From contig NZ_JABGCG010000015.1 of assembly GCF_019799925.1 (NCBI RefSeq), positions 1 through 64,000 of the forward strand: a stretch of DNA of 64,000 nucleotides, written 5' to 3'. This document shows, one piece after another, positions 1 through 8,023 of this stretch; position 1 is the stretch's first letter, and each line of letters begins with the position of its first letter. The DNA comes from Blastococcus sp. CPCC 205250. GTDB taxonomy: Bacteria > Actinomycetota > Actinomycetes > Mycobacteriales > Geodermatophilaceae. The notes below the pieces were generated by a model, which was not told the DNA's origin, ran no database searches, and worked only from the letters and a program-made list of their open reading frames with translations. The position numbers and the translations under genes were made by a program.

Positions 1-47
1 AAGGTGTGGAGCTGACCGGTACTAATAGGCCGAGGGCTTGACCACAC
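1..47 (+). rRNA. 23S ribosomal RNA, 3' end (partial)
   Basis: The first bases read as the conserved actinobacterial 23S 3' terminus (the ACCGGTACTAATAGGCCGAG block, then GGGCTTGACCACA). The rest of the gene lies outside the window. The exact mature end is estimated. The 110-nt spacer to the 5S gene holds complementary stretches around 51-62 and 81-90 that probably form the pre-23S processing stem. Confidence 0.93.
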
Positions 48-157
48 AACCCACTTCACACCACGAACACACCCATGTGCGGTGAAGGTGAGAACCACCC
101 ACGCGTCCACTGTGCAGCTCTGAACGAACGACCCCCATAGGTCGACAAGTTCACAGA

Positions 158-275
158 GTTACGGCGGTCATGGCGAGAGGGAAACGCCCGGTCCCATTCC
201 GAACCCGGAAGCTAAGCCTCTCAGCGCCGATGGTACTGCCCTGGAGACGGGGTGGGAGAGTAGGACACCGCCGGA
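158..275 (+). rRNA. rrf: 5S ribosomal RNA
   Basis: About 118 nt whose ends (GTTACGGCGGTCAT and GACACCGCCGGAC) pair as helix I. The internal block CCCATTCCGAACCCGGAAG is the universal loop B/C region, and GGGAGAGTAGG is the loop E/helix IV region. The gene follows the 23S end by 110 nt and is followed at once by a strong hairpin, so this is the end of an rrn operon. Ends are set by helix pairing and may be off by one or two bases. Confidence 0.95.
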
Positions 276-286
276 CAACCATTCAC

Positions 287-322
287 AGGAAGGGCCCCAG
301 CCACACGGCTGGGGCCCTTCCT
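287..322 (+). terminator. rrn operon terminator hairpin
   Basis: Perfect 16-bp inverted repeat (287-302 with 307-322, AGGAAGGGCCCCAGCC arm) around an ACAC loop, 11 nt after the 5S end. It has no long T-run, as usual for actinobacterial terminators. Confidence 0.9.
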
Positions 323-427
323 GCATTCCGGGTCGATGCCGATGAACGCGCGACCGCGGTTCGGGACGTCGGGCGCCACGACATGTCGGGAATCGCGCCT
401 CGGGGGTGTCGTCCACCGCCTAGCGGC

Positions 428-1093
428 TCAGCGGCGGCGGGTCTCCTTGGTCGTCGCACCTACGTTGTCCGCGAGCCAGGCGTTCAGGACGACGACGTCC
501 CGCCACGCGGCGCGGACGCGCTCCAGCGGCTCGCGCCCGTGCAGCCAGGCCTCCGGTTCCCACTGCCGCGCGACGTGCAGCGACCGATGGCGCAGGAGGT
601 CGGCGCGGGCGTCGTCCGGCACCTCGAAGCCGCGCGGCGAGCGCGTGAGGCGGTCGCCGCCCACCTCCCAGCCCGCCGCGGTGAGGCGGGCGACCTCCGC
701 GGCCAGTCGCTGGCCCTGCAGGTCGTCGGCGACGGCGCGGCGGTAGCGCGCGACCTGGTCGGACTCCAGTCGCCAGCAGCCGCCGGCCACCCGGAGCCCG
801 TCCGCGGAGAGCTGTACGTACCAGGCGCCCGCGCCGCGTCCCGGGGGCTCGACCACAGCACCCTGGTGCGTCTTGTACGCCGTCTTGTCGTGGCTGAACC
901 GCACGTCGCGGTACGGGCGGAACAGCTTCGCGGGTCCGAACTCCTCGGCGAGTTCGTCGGCGAGGGCCTGCAGCGGTCCGCGCACGCACGACTCGTAGGT
1001 GGGGCGGTGCTGCGTCCAGTACGTCCGGCTGTTGTCGGCCTCGAGCCCCTCGTAGAAGACCAGCCCCTCGTCCGGGAAGCCCTCGAACGTCAC
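428..1093 (-). CDS. DUF2461 family protein
   Basis: A 221-residue protein of the DUF2461 family (TIGR02453 type), cytosolic, with no established biochemical role. Family landmarks seen are the N-terminal F-x-G-F-P block, N-S-R-x-Y-W near residue 21, and the R-F-S-x-D-K-x-A-Y-K-T segment near residue 65. The GTG start overlaps the TGA of the upstream GNAT gene by 4 bp, so the two are translationally coupled and form a two-gene operon read leftward. Length is normal for the family. Function is unknown; the family call is fairly sure. Confidence 0.85.
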   Translation of the reverse strand: MTFEGFPDEGLVFYEGLEADNSRTYWTQHRPTYESCVRGPLQALADELAEEFGPAKLFRPYRDVRFSHDKTAYKTHQGAVVEPPGRGAGAWYVQLSADGLRVAGGCWRLESDQVARYRRAVADDLQGQRLAAEVARLTAAGWEVGGDRLTRSPRGFEVPDDARADLLRHRSLHVARQWEPEAWLHGREPLERVRAAWRDVVVLNAWLADNVGATTKETRRR

Positions 1094-1677
1094 GGGTCCT
1101 CCTGCTCGTCGAGCGAGGCGTGCCAGCCGAGCTCGCGCAGCGGCTCTCCGCCGGTGTCCAGCGTCCTGGCCCACCCGCTGCGTGCCCAGCCGGCCGACTC
1201 CAGGAAGCGGGCCGTGACGGCGTCCGCCTCGGGGACCCACATCGCCAGGCGCCGGGCACCGGACGCGGGCGCCAGGTCCGCCACGGCCGCGAGCAGCCGG
1301 CTGCCGTGCCCGCGGCGTCCCCAGCGGGGCTCCACGAGGAGCGTCGCGACCTCGGTCGTCGGGGCCTGCGCCGCCCGGGGCTCCTCTGCCGACACCTCCG
1401 GCGGTCCGTAGGCGGCGAAGCCCACGACGACCTCTCCGTCGACGGCAACCAGCACGCCGTGCGCCGGAGTGGGCGGCGCGACGACCGCGGCCCGCCACAC
1501 CTCCGCCGCGGCGGCCTCGTCCCAGTCGTCGAGCACGGCGGCGGGCAGCACGGAGCGGTACGCCGACCGCCAGGTGACCGCCTGGACGCGGGCCATGTCG
1601 GAGGCGTCCGTGGCGCGGGCCGGGCGCACCGAGACGGCGGCGGTCCCGGTCAGCCGCGGGAAGGAGGGCGGTTCCAC
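1090..1677 (-). CDS. GNAT family N-acetyltransferase
   Basis: A 195-residue acetyl-CoA-dependent acyltransferase of the GNAT fold. It starts V-R-P-A-R-A-T-D, the usual first strand and helix, and has the pyrophosphate-binding loop R-R-G-H-G-S about two thirds along, after the strand A-T-L-L-V-E. The substrate cannot be read from sequence. An upstream ATG at 1728 would add a Cys-rich, non-homologous-looking 17 residues. I chose GTG 1677 because a TACGCT -10 element sits 6 nt before it. It is first gene of an operon with the DUF2461 gene. Confidence 0.82.
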   Translation of the reverse strand: MEPPSFPRLTGTAAVSVRPARATDASDMARVQAVTWRSAYRSVLPAAVLDDWDEAAAAEVWRAAVVAPPTPAHGVLVAVDGEVVVGFAAYGPPEVSAEEPRAAQAPTTEVATLLVEPRWGRRGHGSRLLAAVADLAPASGARRLAMWVPEADAVTARFLESAGWARSGWARTLDTGGEPLRELGWHASLDEQEDP

Positions 1678-1689
1678 CTGGGCAGCGTA
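1675..1689 (-). promoter_or_regulatory. Leaderless promoter of GNAT gene
   Basis: TACGCT (1684-1689, minus strand), 6 nt, then the GTG start. The predicted transcript begins at the start codon, and there is no Shine-Dalgarno sequence. It also decides the start of this gene. Confidence 0.6.
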
Positions 1690-1739
1690 GGCGCAGCCGC
1701 ACCGGCGACCGTCGTACCCGGGAGGCATGATCGACAGCC

Positions 1740-2963
1740 GTGACCGCCCCCGTCGCCGACCGGCTGCCGGCAGCGCTGGCCCGGCGGATCGCCCTGGCCG
1801 CGCAGGGCCTCGCCGACCCCCGGCCGGCGGGGCTGCTTGACAGCCGGCAGTTGCGCCGGGTGAGCGAGCGGCTGGCCGTCGTCCAGATCGACTCGGTCAA
1901 CGTGCTGTCCCGGTCGCACTACCTCCCCTGGTTCAGCCGGCTCGGCGCTTACCGCCGCCCGGCGCTCGACGACTTCACCGGCCGGCGGCACGAGCTGTTC
2001 GAGTACTGGGCGCACGAGGCGTCCTACCTGCCGGTGCGTCTGCACCCGTACCTGCGCTGGCGGATGGCCGCCGCCGAGGAGCACGCCTGGGGCAACATGG
2101 TCCGGCTCCAGCGCGAGCGGCCCGGCTACGTCACCGAGGTGCTCGACCGGGTCCGCGCCCAGGGGCCGACGAAGGCCAGCGAGCTGCTGGAGACCCGCCG
2201 GGAACGACCCGGGACGATGTGGAACTGGCATCCGGCGAAGGTGGCGCTCGAGTGGCTCTTCTTCACCGGGGCGCTCACCGCCCGCAGCCGCACCGCCGGC
2301 TTCGAGCGCGTCTACGACCTCACCGAGCGGGTCCTGCCGCCGGCGGTCCTCGCCGCGCCGACGCCGGAGCCTGCCGCGGCGTTCCGCGAGCTGGTCCGCA
2401 CGGCGGCCCGGGCCCTGGGGGTGGCGACCGAACGCGACCTGCGCGACTACTTCCGGCTGCGTCCGGCCGCCGCCCGGACGGCGATCGAGGAGCTCACCGA
2501 GGCGGGGGAGCTGCTGCCCGTCCGCGTCGACGGCTGGGCCGCCCCCGCGTGGCTGGACCCGGCCGCCCGCCGTCCGCGACGGGCGCGGGCACGCGCGCTG
2601 CTGAGCCCCTTCGACTCCCTCGTGTGGGAGCGCCCCCGCGTCGAGCGGCTCTTCGGCTTCCGCTTCCGCCTGGAGATCTACACGCCCGCCGCCCAGCGCG
2701 TGCACGGCTACTACGTGCTGCCGTTCCTCCTCGGCGACCGCCTCGTCGCCCGCGCCGACCTCAAGGCCGACCGCGGCGCGAGCGCCCTGCTCGTGCAGGC
2801 GGTGCACGGCGAGGAGGGCGTCGACCGGGCGGAGGTGTCGGCCGAGCTCGCGGCGGAGCTCCGGCTCATGGCCGACTGGCTCGAGCTGGAGCGCGTCGTC
2901 GTCACCGGTGCGGGGGACCTCGCCCCGGACCTGGCCCTCGCGGCGGCCGCCGTCACGGCGTGA
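1740..2963 (+). CDS. YcaQ/AlkX-type winged-helix DNA glycosylase
   Basis: A 407-residue member of the HTH_42 (YcaQ/AlkZ) family, monofunctional DNA glycosylases that unhook interstrand crosslinks and remove bulky N-alkyl purines. The diagnostic stretch V-Q-I-D-S-V-N-V-L-x-R-S-H-Y-L-P near residues 48-63 carries a QxD catalytic motif (Q-I-D), typical of the AlkX/YcaQ branch rather than the QxQ of AlkZ. Tandem winged-helix segments follow, and the C-terminal F-D-S-L-V-W-E-R-P-R motif is conserved in the family. The GTG start lies 15 nt after a GGGAGG, so start choice is moderate. The 3' end overlaps the convergent DUF1232 gene by 11 bp. Confidence 0.88.
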   Translation: MTAPVADRLPAALARRIALAAQGLADPRPAGLLDSRQLRRVSERLAVVQIDSVNVLSRSHYLPWFSRLGAYRRPALDDFTGRRHELFEYWAHEASYLPVRLHPYLRWRMAAAEEHAWGNMVRLQRERPGYVTEVLDRVRAQGPTKASELLETRRERPGTMWNWHPAKVALEWLFFTGALTARSRTAGFERVYDLTERVLPPAVLAAPTPEPAAAFRELVRTAARALGVATERDLRDYFRLRPAAARTAIEELTEAGELLPVRVDGWAAPAWLDPAARRPRRARARALLSPFDSLVWERPRVERLFGFRFRLEIYTPAAQRVHGYYVLPFLLGDRLVARADLKADRGASALLVQAVHGEEGVDRAEVSAELAAELRLMADWLELERVVVTGAGDLAPDLALAAAAVTA

Positions 2964-3363
2964 GCCGGACCCCGGCCAGCCGCAGCACCACCGCGAGCCC
3001 GGCCGGGCTGCCCGGCCAGGACCGGCCGATCGCCTCGGTGCCGGCCCGCCGCACCACCGCGCGCAGCGCCAGGGCCACCACGACCACGTCGTCGGCGTAG
3101 CCGAGCACCGGGACGACGTCGGGCACCAGGTCGACCGGCGACAGCAGGTACGCCAGCAGCAGCCACAGCCGCACCCGCACCCCGCGGGGCACCTCCGGGT
3201 CGCGGGCCAGCCGCCGCACCAGGCGCACGAGGTCCGGGACCAGCCGCAGTGCCTCGCGCAGCGTGAGGTCCTCGGGCCGGGCCCGCCACAGCAGCGCCAC
3301 CATCAGGGCCCACAGGAGGAGCAGGCCGCCGACGACGGCCAGCAGCGTGGCCCACCACTCCAT
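2953..3363 (-). CDS. DUF1232 (YkvA-like) membrane protein
   Basis: A 136-residue protein with an N-terminal membrane helix (residues ~4-25). The DUF1232 core R-L-W-L-L-L-A-Y-L-L-S-P-V-D-L-V-P-D is the hallmark of the YkvA family: a membrane-associated hairpin around S-P-x-D-x-x-P-D. Function unknown. The start MEWWATLL is supported by a CACACT element 7 nt upstream, placing it back to back with thyA with only 46 bp between the start codons. Confidence 0.85.
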   Translation of the reverse strand: MEWWATLLAVVGGLLLLWALMVALLWRARPEDLTLREALRLVPDLVRLVRRLARDPEVPRGVRVRLWLLLAYLLSPVDLVPDVVPVLGYADDVVVVALALRAVVRRAGTEAIGRSWPGSPAGLAVVLRLAGVRLTP

Positions 3364-3376
3364 GTCGGAGAGTGTG
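3361..3376 (-). promoter_or_regulatory. Leaderless promoter of DUF1232 gene
   Basis: CACACT (3371-3376, minus strand) and 7 nt to the ATG. It is one of the non-TANNNT group of -10-like elements in this window, and lies back to back with the thyA promoter. Confidence 0.5.
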
Positions 3377-3395
3377 GCCCGTCGGTCCCAGCCCG

Positions 3396-3412
3396 TAGAT
3401 TGCCTCCCTGTG
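3396..3412 (+). promoter_or_regulatory. Leaderless promoter of thyA
   Basis: TAGATT (3396-3401), 8 nt, then GTG. No ribosome binding site precedes the start. Confidence 0.6.
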
Positions 3413-4228
3413 GTGGGCACCGCCGGGCAGCCGGTCGACACGCAGTACGAGGACCTCCTGCGGCGGGTGCTGGAGCACGGCACGCCGAAGGCCGACCGCA
3501 CCGGCACCGGCACGGTGAGCCTGTTCGGGGAGCGGTTGCGCTACGACCTGTCCGCCGGGTTCCCGCTGCTGACCACGAAGAAGGTGCACCTGCGCTCGAT
3601 CGTCGTCGAGTTGCTGTGGTTCCTCCGCGGCGAGAGCAACGTGTCCTACCTGCACGAGCACGGGGTCACGATCTGGGACGAGTGGGCCTCGCCCGCCGGC
3701 GAGCTCGGCCCGGTCTACGGGGTGCAGTGGCGGTCGTGGCCCACGCCGTCCGGCGAGACCGTCGACCAGATCTCCGGCGTCCTGGACACCCTGCGCCGGG
3801 CCCCGGACTCCCGCCGCATGGTCGTCTCGGCCTGGAACGTCGCCGCGCTGCCGGAGATGGCCCTGGCCCCGTGCCACACGCTCTTCCAGTTCCACGTCGC
3901 CGACGGCCGGCTGTCCTGCCAGCTCTACCAGCGCAGCGCCGACATGTTCCTCGGCGTGCCGTTCAACATCGCCAGCTACGCCCTGCTGACCCACATGGTC
4001 GCCGCCCAGGTCGGCCTCGAGCCCGGCGACTTCATCTGGGTCGGCGGCGACTGCCACGTCTACGACAACCACCACGAGCAGGTCCGCGAGCAGCTGACCC
4101 GCCCCGCCCGGCCGTTCCCGACCCTCGAGCTGGCCGCGGCCCCCTCGCTGTTCGACTACACGCCCGGGCACGTGGCGGTGCACGGCTACGACCCGCACCC
4201 GGCCATCCGCGCCGCCGTCGCCGTCTGA
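3410..4228 (+). CDS. thyA: Thymidylate synthase
   Basis: A 272-residue folate-dependent thymidylate synthase converting dUMP to dTMP with methylenetetrahydrofolate. Seen: D-R-T-G-T-G-T phosphate loop (residues ~29-35), L-L-W-F-L-R-G, the catalytic cysteine in L-A-P-C-H (Cys155), the R-S-A-D-x-F-L-G-x-P-F-N-I-A-S-Y block and C-terminal P-A-I-R-A-A-V-A-V. Length matches E. coli ThyA (264). Two GTG codons in tandem (3410, 3413) could start it; 3410 fits the -10 spacing best. It runs into folA after 13 nt, so substrate regeneration is co-expressed. Confidence 0.97.
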   Translation: MVGTAGQPVDTQYEDLLRRVLEHGTPKADRTGTGTVSLFGERLRYDLSAGFPLLTTKKVHLRSIVVELLWFLRGESNVSYLHEHGVTIWDEWASPAGELGPVYGVQWRSWPTPSGETVDQISGVLDTLRRAPDSRRMVVSAWNVAALPEMALAPCHTLFQFHVADGRLSCQLYQRSADMFLGVPFNIASYALLTHMVAAQVGLEPGDFIWVGGDCHVYDNHHEQVREQLTRPARPFPTLELAAAPSLFDYTPGHVAVHGYDPHPAIRAAVAV

Positions 4229-4241
4229 CCGAGGGCGCGGC

Positions 4242-4730
4242 ATGACCATCTCGCTGATCTGGGCGCAGGCACGGGCCCGGGTCATCGGGGCGGGCGGGCA
4301 GCTGCCCTGGCACCTGCCCGAGGACCTGCGGAACTTCCGGGAGGCCACCGCCGGCTCGACCGTCGTCATGGGCCGGCGCACCTGGGAGTCGCTGCCCGAG
4401 CGGTTCCGCCCGCTGCCCGGGCGGACCAACGTCGTGCTCACCACCGACCCCCTGTGGTGGGCCGAGGGCGCGCGCCCGGCCTACTCGGTGAGCCAGGTGC
4501 TCAGCCAGCACCCCGACTGCTGGGTGATCGGCGGCGGCACCGTGTACGCGGAGTTCCTGCCGCACGCCGAGCGGGCCGTGGTCACCGAGGTGGACCTGGA
4601 CGTCGAGGGCGACACCCGGGCCCCGGTCCTCGGCACGGGCTGGCGGCTGCTGTCCCGCACCCCGGCGGAGGGGTGGACGACGTCGCCGTCCACGGGCCTG
4701 CGCTACGCCGTGTCCGACCACCGCCGCTGA
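4242..4730 (+). CDS. folA: Dihydrofolate reductase
   Basis: A 162-residue NADPH-dependent dihydrofolate reductase, which regenerates tetrahydrofolate oxidised by ThyA. Seen: W-A-Q-A-R-x-R-V-I-G near the N-terminus, L-P-W-H-L-P-E-D with the active-site Asp28, V-V-M-G-R-R-T-W-E-S-L-P for NADPH and folate contacts, and V-I-G-G-G-T-V-Y. The start ATG is preceded by GAGGGCG, and the gene follows thyA by 13 nt as a two-gene operon. The order matches mycobacterial thyA-dfrA. Confidence 0.96.
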   Translation: MTISLIWAQARARVIGAGGQLPWHLPEDLRNFREATAGSTVVMGRRTWESLPERFRPLPGRTNVVLTTDPLWWAEGARPAYSVSQVLSQHPDCWVIGGGTVYAEFLPHAERAVVTEVDLDVEGDTRAPVLGTGWRLLSRTPAEGWTTSPSTGLRYAVSDHRR

Positions 4731-4767
4731 GCCGCCCCGTGCAGCGGGTGGGCCGGACGCCGCTGGG

Positions 4768-4783
4768 TAGATTCGACACCATG
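4768..4783 (+). promoter_or_regulatory. Leaderless promoter of dapA
   Basis: TAGATT (4768-4773), 7 nt, ATG at 4781. It has the same hexamer as the thyA promoter. Confidence 0.6.
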
Positions 4784-5677
4784 ACCAGCGACCCCGCCCG
4801 GCCCTTCGGGCGTGTGCTCTCGGCGATGGTCACCCCGCTCGCCGAGGACGGCTCCATCGACCTCGCCGGCGCCCAGGAGCTGGCCGCCCACCTGGTCGAC
4901 CGCGGCGCCCACGACGGGCTCGTGGTGGCCGGGACGACGGGGGAGTCGGCGACGCTCAGCGACGCCGAGCAGCGCGCCGTCCTCGAGGCGGTCCTCGACG
5001 CTGTGGGCGACCGCGCCGTCGTCCTCGCCGGGGTCGGCACGAACGACACCGCGCACTCCATCGACAAGGCACGCGACGCCGCGCGGCTGGGCGCCCACGG
5101 GCTGATGGTCGTGACGCCGTACTACAACAAGCCCCCGCAGGAGGGGCTGCTGCGGCACTTCACCGCCGTGGCCGACGCGACCGACCTGCCGGTGATGCTC
5201 TACGACATCCCGCCGCGCACGGTCGTGCCGATCGAGGTCGAGACGCTGGTGCGCGCCGCCGAGCACCCGCGGATCGTCGCGGTGAAGGACGCGAAGGGCG
5301 ACCTGGGTGCCGTCGCCTGGACCCTCGCCCGCACCGACCTCGTCTACTACAGCGGCGAGGACATGCTGAACCTGCCGCTGCTGGCCATGGGTGCCGTCGG
5401 CGTGGTCAGCGTGGTCGGGCACCTCGTCGGCCCGCGGCTGGCCGAGCTCGTCGCCGCGGTCGAGTCCGGCGACCTGGTCAAGGCCCGCGCGGTCAACGAG
5501 AGCCTCCTGCCGGTCTACACCGGCGTCTTCCGCACCCAGGGCGTCATCCTGGTGAAGGCGGCCCTGAACGCCGTCGGCCTGCCCGCCGGGCCGGTGCGCC
5601 CGCCGCTGGTCGACGCCACTCCCGAGCAGCTCGAGCAGCTGCGCACCGATCTCGCCGCCGGAGGCGTCCCCCTGTGA
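4781..5677 (+). CDS. dapA: 4-hydroxy-tetrahydrodipicolinate synthase
   Basis: A 298-residue class I aldolase of the DHDPS family that condenses pyruvate with aspartate semialdehyde, the first step specific to lysine and diaminopimelate synthesis. Seen: G-T-T-G-E-S-A-T-L (residues 51-59), the Y-Y-N-K-P-P loop, Tyr141 in Y-D-I-P-P-R-T and the Schiff-base Lys169 in V-A-V-K-D-A-K-G-D. Full length. Its stop overlaps the start of the RNase J gene by 4 bp, the same dapA-rnj pairing as in mycobacteria. dapF lies 44 kb downstream. Confidence 0.97.
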   Translation: MTSDPARPFGRVLSAMVTPLAEDGSIDLAGAQELAAHLVDRGAHDGLVVAGTTGESATLSDAEQRAVLEAVLDAVGDRAVVLAGVGTNDTAHSIDKARDAARLGAHGLMVVTPYYNKPPQEGLLRHFTAVADATDLPVMLYDIPPRTVVPIEVETLVRAAEHPRIVAVKDAKGDLGAVAWTLARTDLVYYSGEDMLNLPLLAMGAVGVVSVVGHLVGPRLAELVAAVESGDLVKARAVNESLLPVYTGVFRTQGVILVKAALNAVGLPAGPVRPPLVDATPEQLEQLRTDLAAGGVPL

Positions 5678-7371
5678 GTGTCCCGACCCAGCCGCACCTG
5701 GACCTGAAGACCCCGCCGCCCCTGCCCTCCGGGGGGCTGCGCGTCATGGCCCTCGGCGGGCTCGGGGAGATCGGCCGCAACATGGCCGTCCTCGAGTTCG
5801 AGGGCCGGCTGCTCGTCATCGACTGCGGGGTCCTGTTCCCCGAGGCCGAGCAGCCCGGCGTCGACCTGATCCTCCCCGACTTCGGCGTGATCGAGCACCG
5901 GCTCGACGAGATCGAGGCGGTCGTGCTCACCCACGGGCACGAGGACCACATCGGCGCGCTGCCCTACCTGCTGCGGCTGCGCGGGGACATCCCGCTGGTC
6001 GGCTCCCGGTTCACCCTGGCGCTGGTCAAGGCCAAGCTGCGCGAGCACCGCATCGACCCGGTGCTGGTGGAGGTCGCCGCCGGCGACGACCACGTCGCCG
6101 GCCCGTTCCACTGCGAGTTCATCTCGGTGAACCACTCGATCCCCGACGCCCTCGCCGTCGCCGTGCACACCCCGGCCGGCCTGCTGGTGCACACCGGCGA
6201 CTTCAAGATGGACCAGCTGCCGCTCGACGGCGTCCTCACCGACCTCGGGGCCTTCGCCCGGCTCGGGATCGAGGGCATCGACCTGCTGCTGGCCGACTCG
6301 ACCAACGCGGAGATCCCCGGCTTCGTCACCAGCGAGCGCGCGATCGGCCCGGTCCTCGAGGACCTGTTCCGCCGTGCCACCCAGCGGCTCATCGTCTCCA
6401 GCTTCGCCAGCCACGTGCACCGCATCCAGCAGGTGCTCGACGCCGCGGAGAAGCACGGCCGCAAGGTGGCCTTCGTGGGCCGGTCCATGGTCCGCAACAT
6501 GGGCGTCGCCCGGGACCTCGGCCTGCTGCGGATGGCGCCGGGCCTCATGGTCTCCCTGGACGAGGCGACGAAGATGCCGGGCGAGCAGGTCGTGCTGGTC
6601 AGCACCGGCTCGCAGGGGGAGCCGCTGTCGGCGCTGGGCCGGATGGCCCGCGGTGAGCACCACCAGGTGACCATCGAGGCCGGCGACACGATCGTGCTGG
6701 CGTCGTCCCTGGTGCCCGGCAACGAGACCGCGGTCTACAAGGTGATCAACGGGCTGGCCCGCCTGGGCGCGACCGTGATCCACAAGGAGACGGCGATGGT
6801 CCACGTCTCCGGGCACGCACCGGCGGGCGAGCTGCGCACGCTGCTCAACGTCGCCAAGCCGCGCTACCTGATGCCGGTGCACGGGGAGTGGCGGCACCTG
6901 CGGGCGCACGCCGCGCTGGCCGAGCAGACCGGGATGAGCACCGACCGGATCATCCTGGCCGAGGACGGCGTGGTCGTGGACCTCGTCGACGGCAAGGCGC
7001 AGATCGTCGGCTCCGTGCCGATCGGCAACGTCTACGTCGACGGCCTGAACGTCGGCGACGTCGGCGAGGAGTCCCTCCAGGAGCGGCGGATCCTCGGCGA
7101 CGAGGGGTTCGTGGCGCTCACCGTCGTCGTGGAGCCCTCGACGCGGACGATCGTGCGGCCGGTGCACCTGTCGACCCGCGGCTTCTCGCAGAACCCGGCG
7201 GCCTTCGACGAGGTGCTGCGGCTGGTGGAGGACGCCCTCAAGCGCACCCTGGACGACGGCGAGGTCGACGCCCACCGGCTGTCCCAGGTGATCCGCCGGA
7301 CGGTCGGCAAGTGGGTGAGCGACACCTACCGCCGCCGTCCGATGATCATCCCGACCGTCCTGGAGGTCTAG
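5674..7371 (+). CDS. rnj: Ribonuclease J
   Basis: A 565-residue metallo-beta-lactamase/beta-CASP ribonuclease with 5'-exonuclease and endonuclease activity in mRNA turnover and rRNA maturation. The zinc motif H-G-H-E-D-H is at residues 87-92, followed by H-S-I-P-D, T-G-D-F-K and the beta-CASP block S-T-N-A-E-x-P-G. The C-terminal domain carries R-R-x-x-G-x-W-x-x-x-T-Y-R-R-R-P. The GTG start overlaps dapA (GTGA), so the genes are translationally coupled. It ends in a hairpin shared with the convergent sortase gene. Confidence 0.96.
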   Translation: MSVPTQPHLDLKTPPPLPSGGLRVMALGGLGEIGRNMAVLEFEGRLLVIDCGVLFPEAEQPGVDLILPDFGVIEHRLDEIEAVVLTHGHEDHIGALPYLLRLRGDIPLVGSRFTLALVKAKLREHRIDPVLVEVAAGDDHVAGPFHCEFISVNHSIPDALAVAVHTPAGLLVHTGDFKMDQLPLDGVLTDLGAFARLGIEGIDLLLADSTNAEIPGFVTSERAIGPVLEDLFRRATQRLIVSSFASHVHRIQQVLDAAEKHGRKVAFVGRSMVRNMGVARDLGLLRMAPGLMVSLDEATKMPGEQVVLVSTGSQGEPLSALGRMARGEHHQVTIEAGDTIVLASSLVPGNETAVYKVINGLARLGATVIHKETAMVHVSGHAPAGELRTLLNVAKPRYLMPVHGEWRHLRAHAALAEQTGMSTDRIILAEDGVVVDLVDGKAQIVGSVPIGNVYVDGLNVGDVGEESLQERRILGDEGFVALTVVVEPSTRTIVRPVHLSTRGFSQNPAAFDEVLRLVEDALKRTLDDGEVDAHRLSQVIRRTVGKWVSDTYRRRPMIIPTVLEV

Positions 7372-7375
7372 GACC

Positions 7376-7408
7376 CGTCCCGGGAGGCGTCACGGTGCCT
7401 CCCGGACG
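7376..7408. terminator. Bidirectional terminator between rnj and sortase
   Basis: CGTCCCGGGAGGC (7376-7388) pairs with GCCTCCCGGACG (7397-7408) with one bulged base. The right arm lies inside the last codons of the sortase gene, so the hairpin can serve both convergent units. Confidence 0.65.
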
Positions 7409-8019
7409 GCGGTCACCACCAGGTTGTCGACGTAGCTGCGCGCCGACCGGTCGAAGTCGCCGGTGCAGGTGATCAGCCGGAGGACGTCGTCGGCCGTGGC
7501 GCCGAAGACGGCCGCGGTCGGGAAGCTGCCCTTGGGCACCTGCTCGGTCCCGGTGACGGTGTAGCGGGCGACCGTCCCGTCGGCGACGGTCACCTCCACG
7601 ACGTCACCCGGGGCGAGGTCGCGCAGCCGCGCGAAGACGCCGGGGCCGGCGGTGGAGTCGACGTGCCCGAGCAGGACCGTCGGACCACGGGCCCCGGGCC
7701 GCCCACCGCCGGTGAACCAGCCGGCGCGGGCCGGGTCGGCCGGCACCTCCGCCGTCCCGTCGTCGGCGACCCCGAGGCCGAGCAGGGGCTCGGTGAGGCC
7801 GAGGGCCGGGACGTCGACCGACACCGGCGCCGGCACGGCGGCCGGGTCGACGACGATGGCGCCCGGCGGGGCGGCTGCGGCCGGGGGCACGACGGTCCCG
7901 GTGGAGGACGACGGTGCGGGGGCCGGCGCCCCGGACGCGGGCCGCTCCCCGCCGCCGCACCCGGCGAGCAGCGTGGCGGCGAGCACCAGCGCGGGGACGA
8001 ACCCGCGTCCGGGGGTCAC
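7390..8019 (-). CDS. Class E/F-type sortase with lipoprotein signal
   Basis: A 209-residue secreted cysteine transpeptidase of the actinobacterial sortase group (class E/F style). The N-terminus has a signal ending L-L-A-G-C, so Cys21 is a likely lipid anchor, followed by a low-complexity Ala/Pro/Ser linker. The catalytic set is visible: His119 in L-L-G-H-V-D-S, Cys185 in L-I-T-C-T-G and an Arg just after (R191 or R194). The GTG start lies 4 nt after the stop of the CHRD gene, so the pair is co-transcribed. The CHRD protein has no clear LPXTG motif, so a sortase-substrate relation is only suggested by position. Confidence 0.85.
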   Translation of the reverse strand: MTPGRGFVPALVLAATLLAGCGGGERPASGAPAPAPSSSTGTVVPPAAAAPPGAIVVDPAAVPAPVSVDVPALGLTEPLLGLGVADDGTAEVPADPARAGWFTGGGRPGARGPTVLLGHVDSTAGPGVFARLRDLAPGDVVEVTVADGTVARYTVTGTEQVPKGSFPTAAVFGATADDVLRLITCTGDFDRSARSYVDNLVVTAVREAP

Positions 8020-8023
8020 CGGG

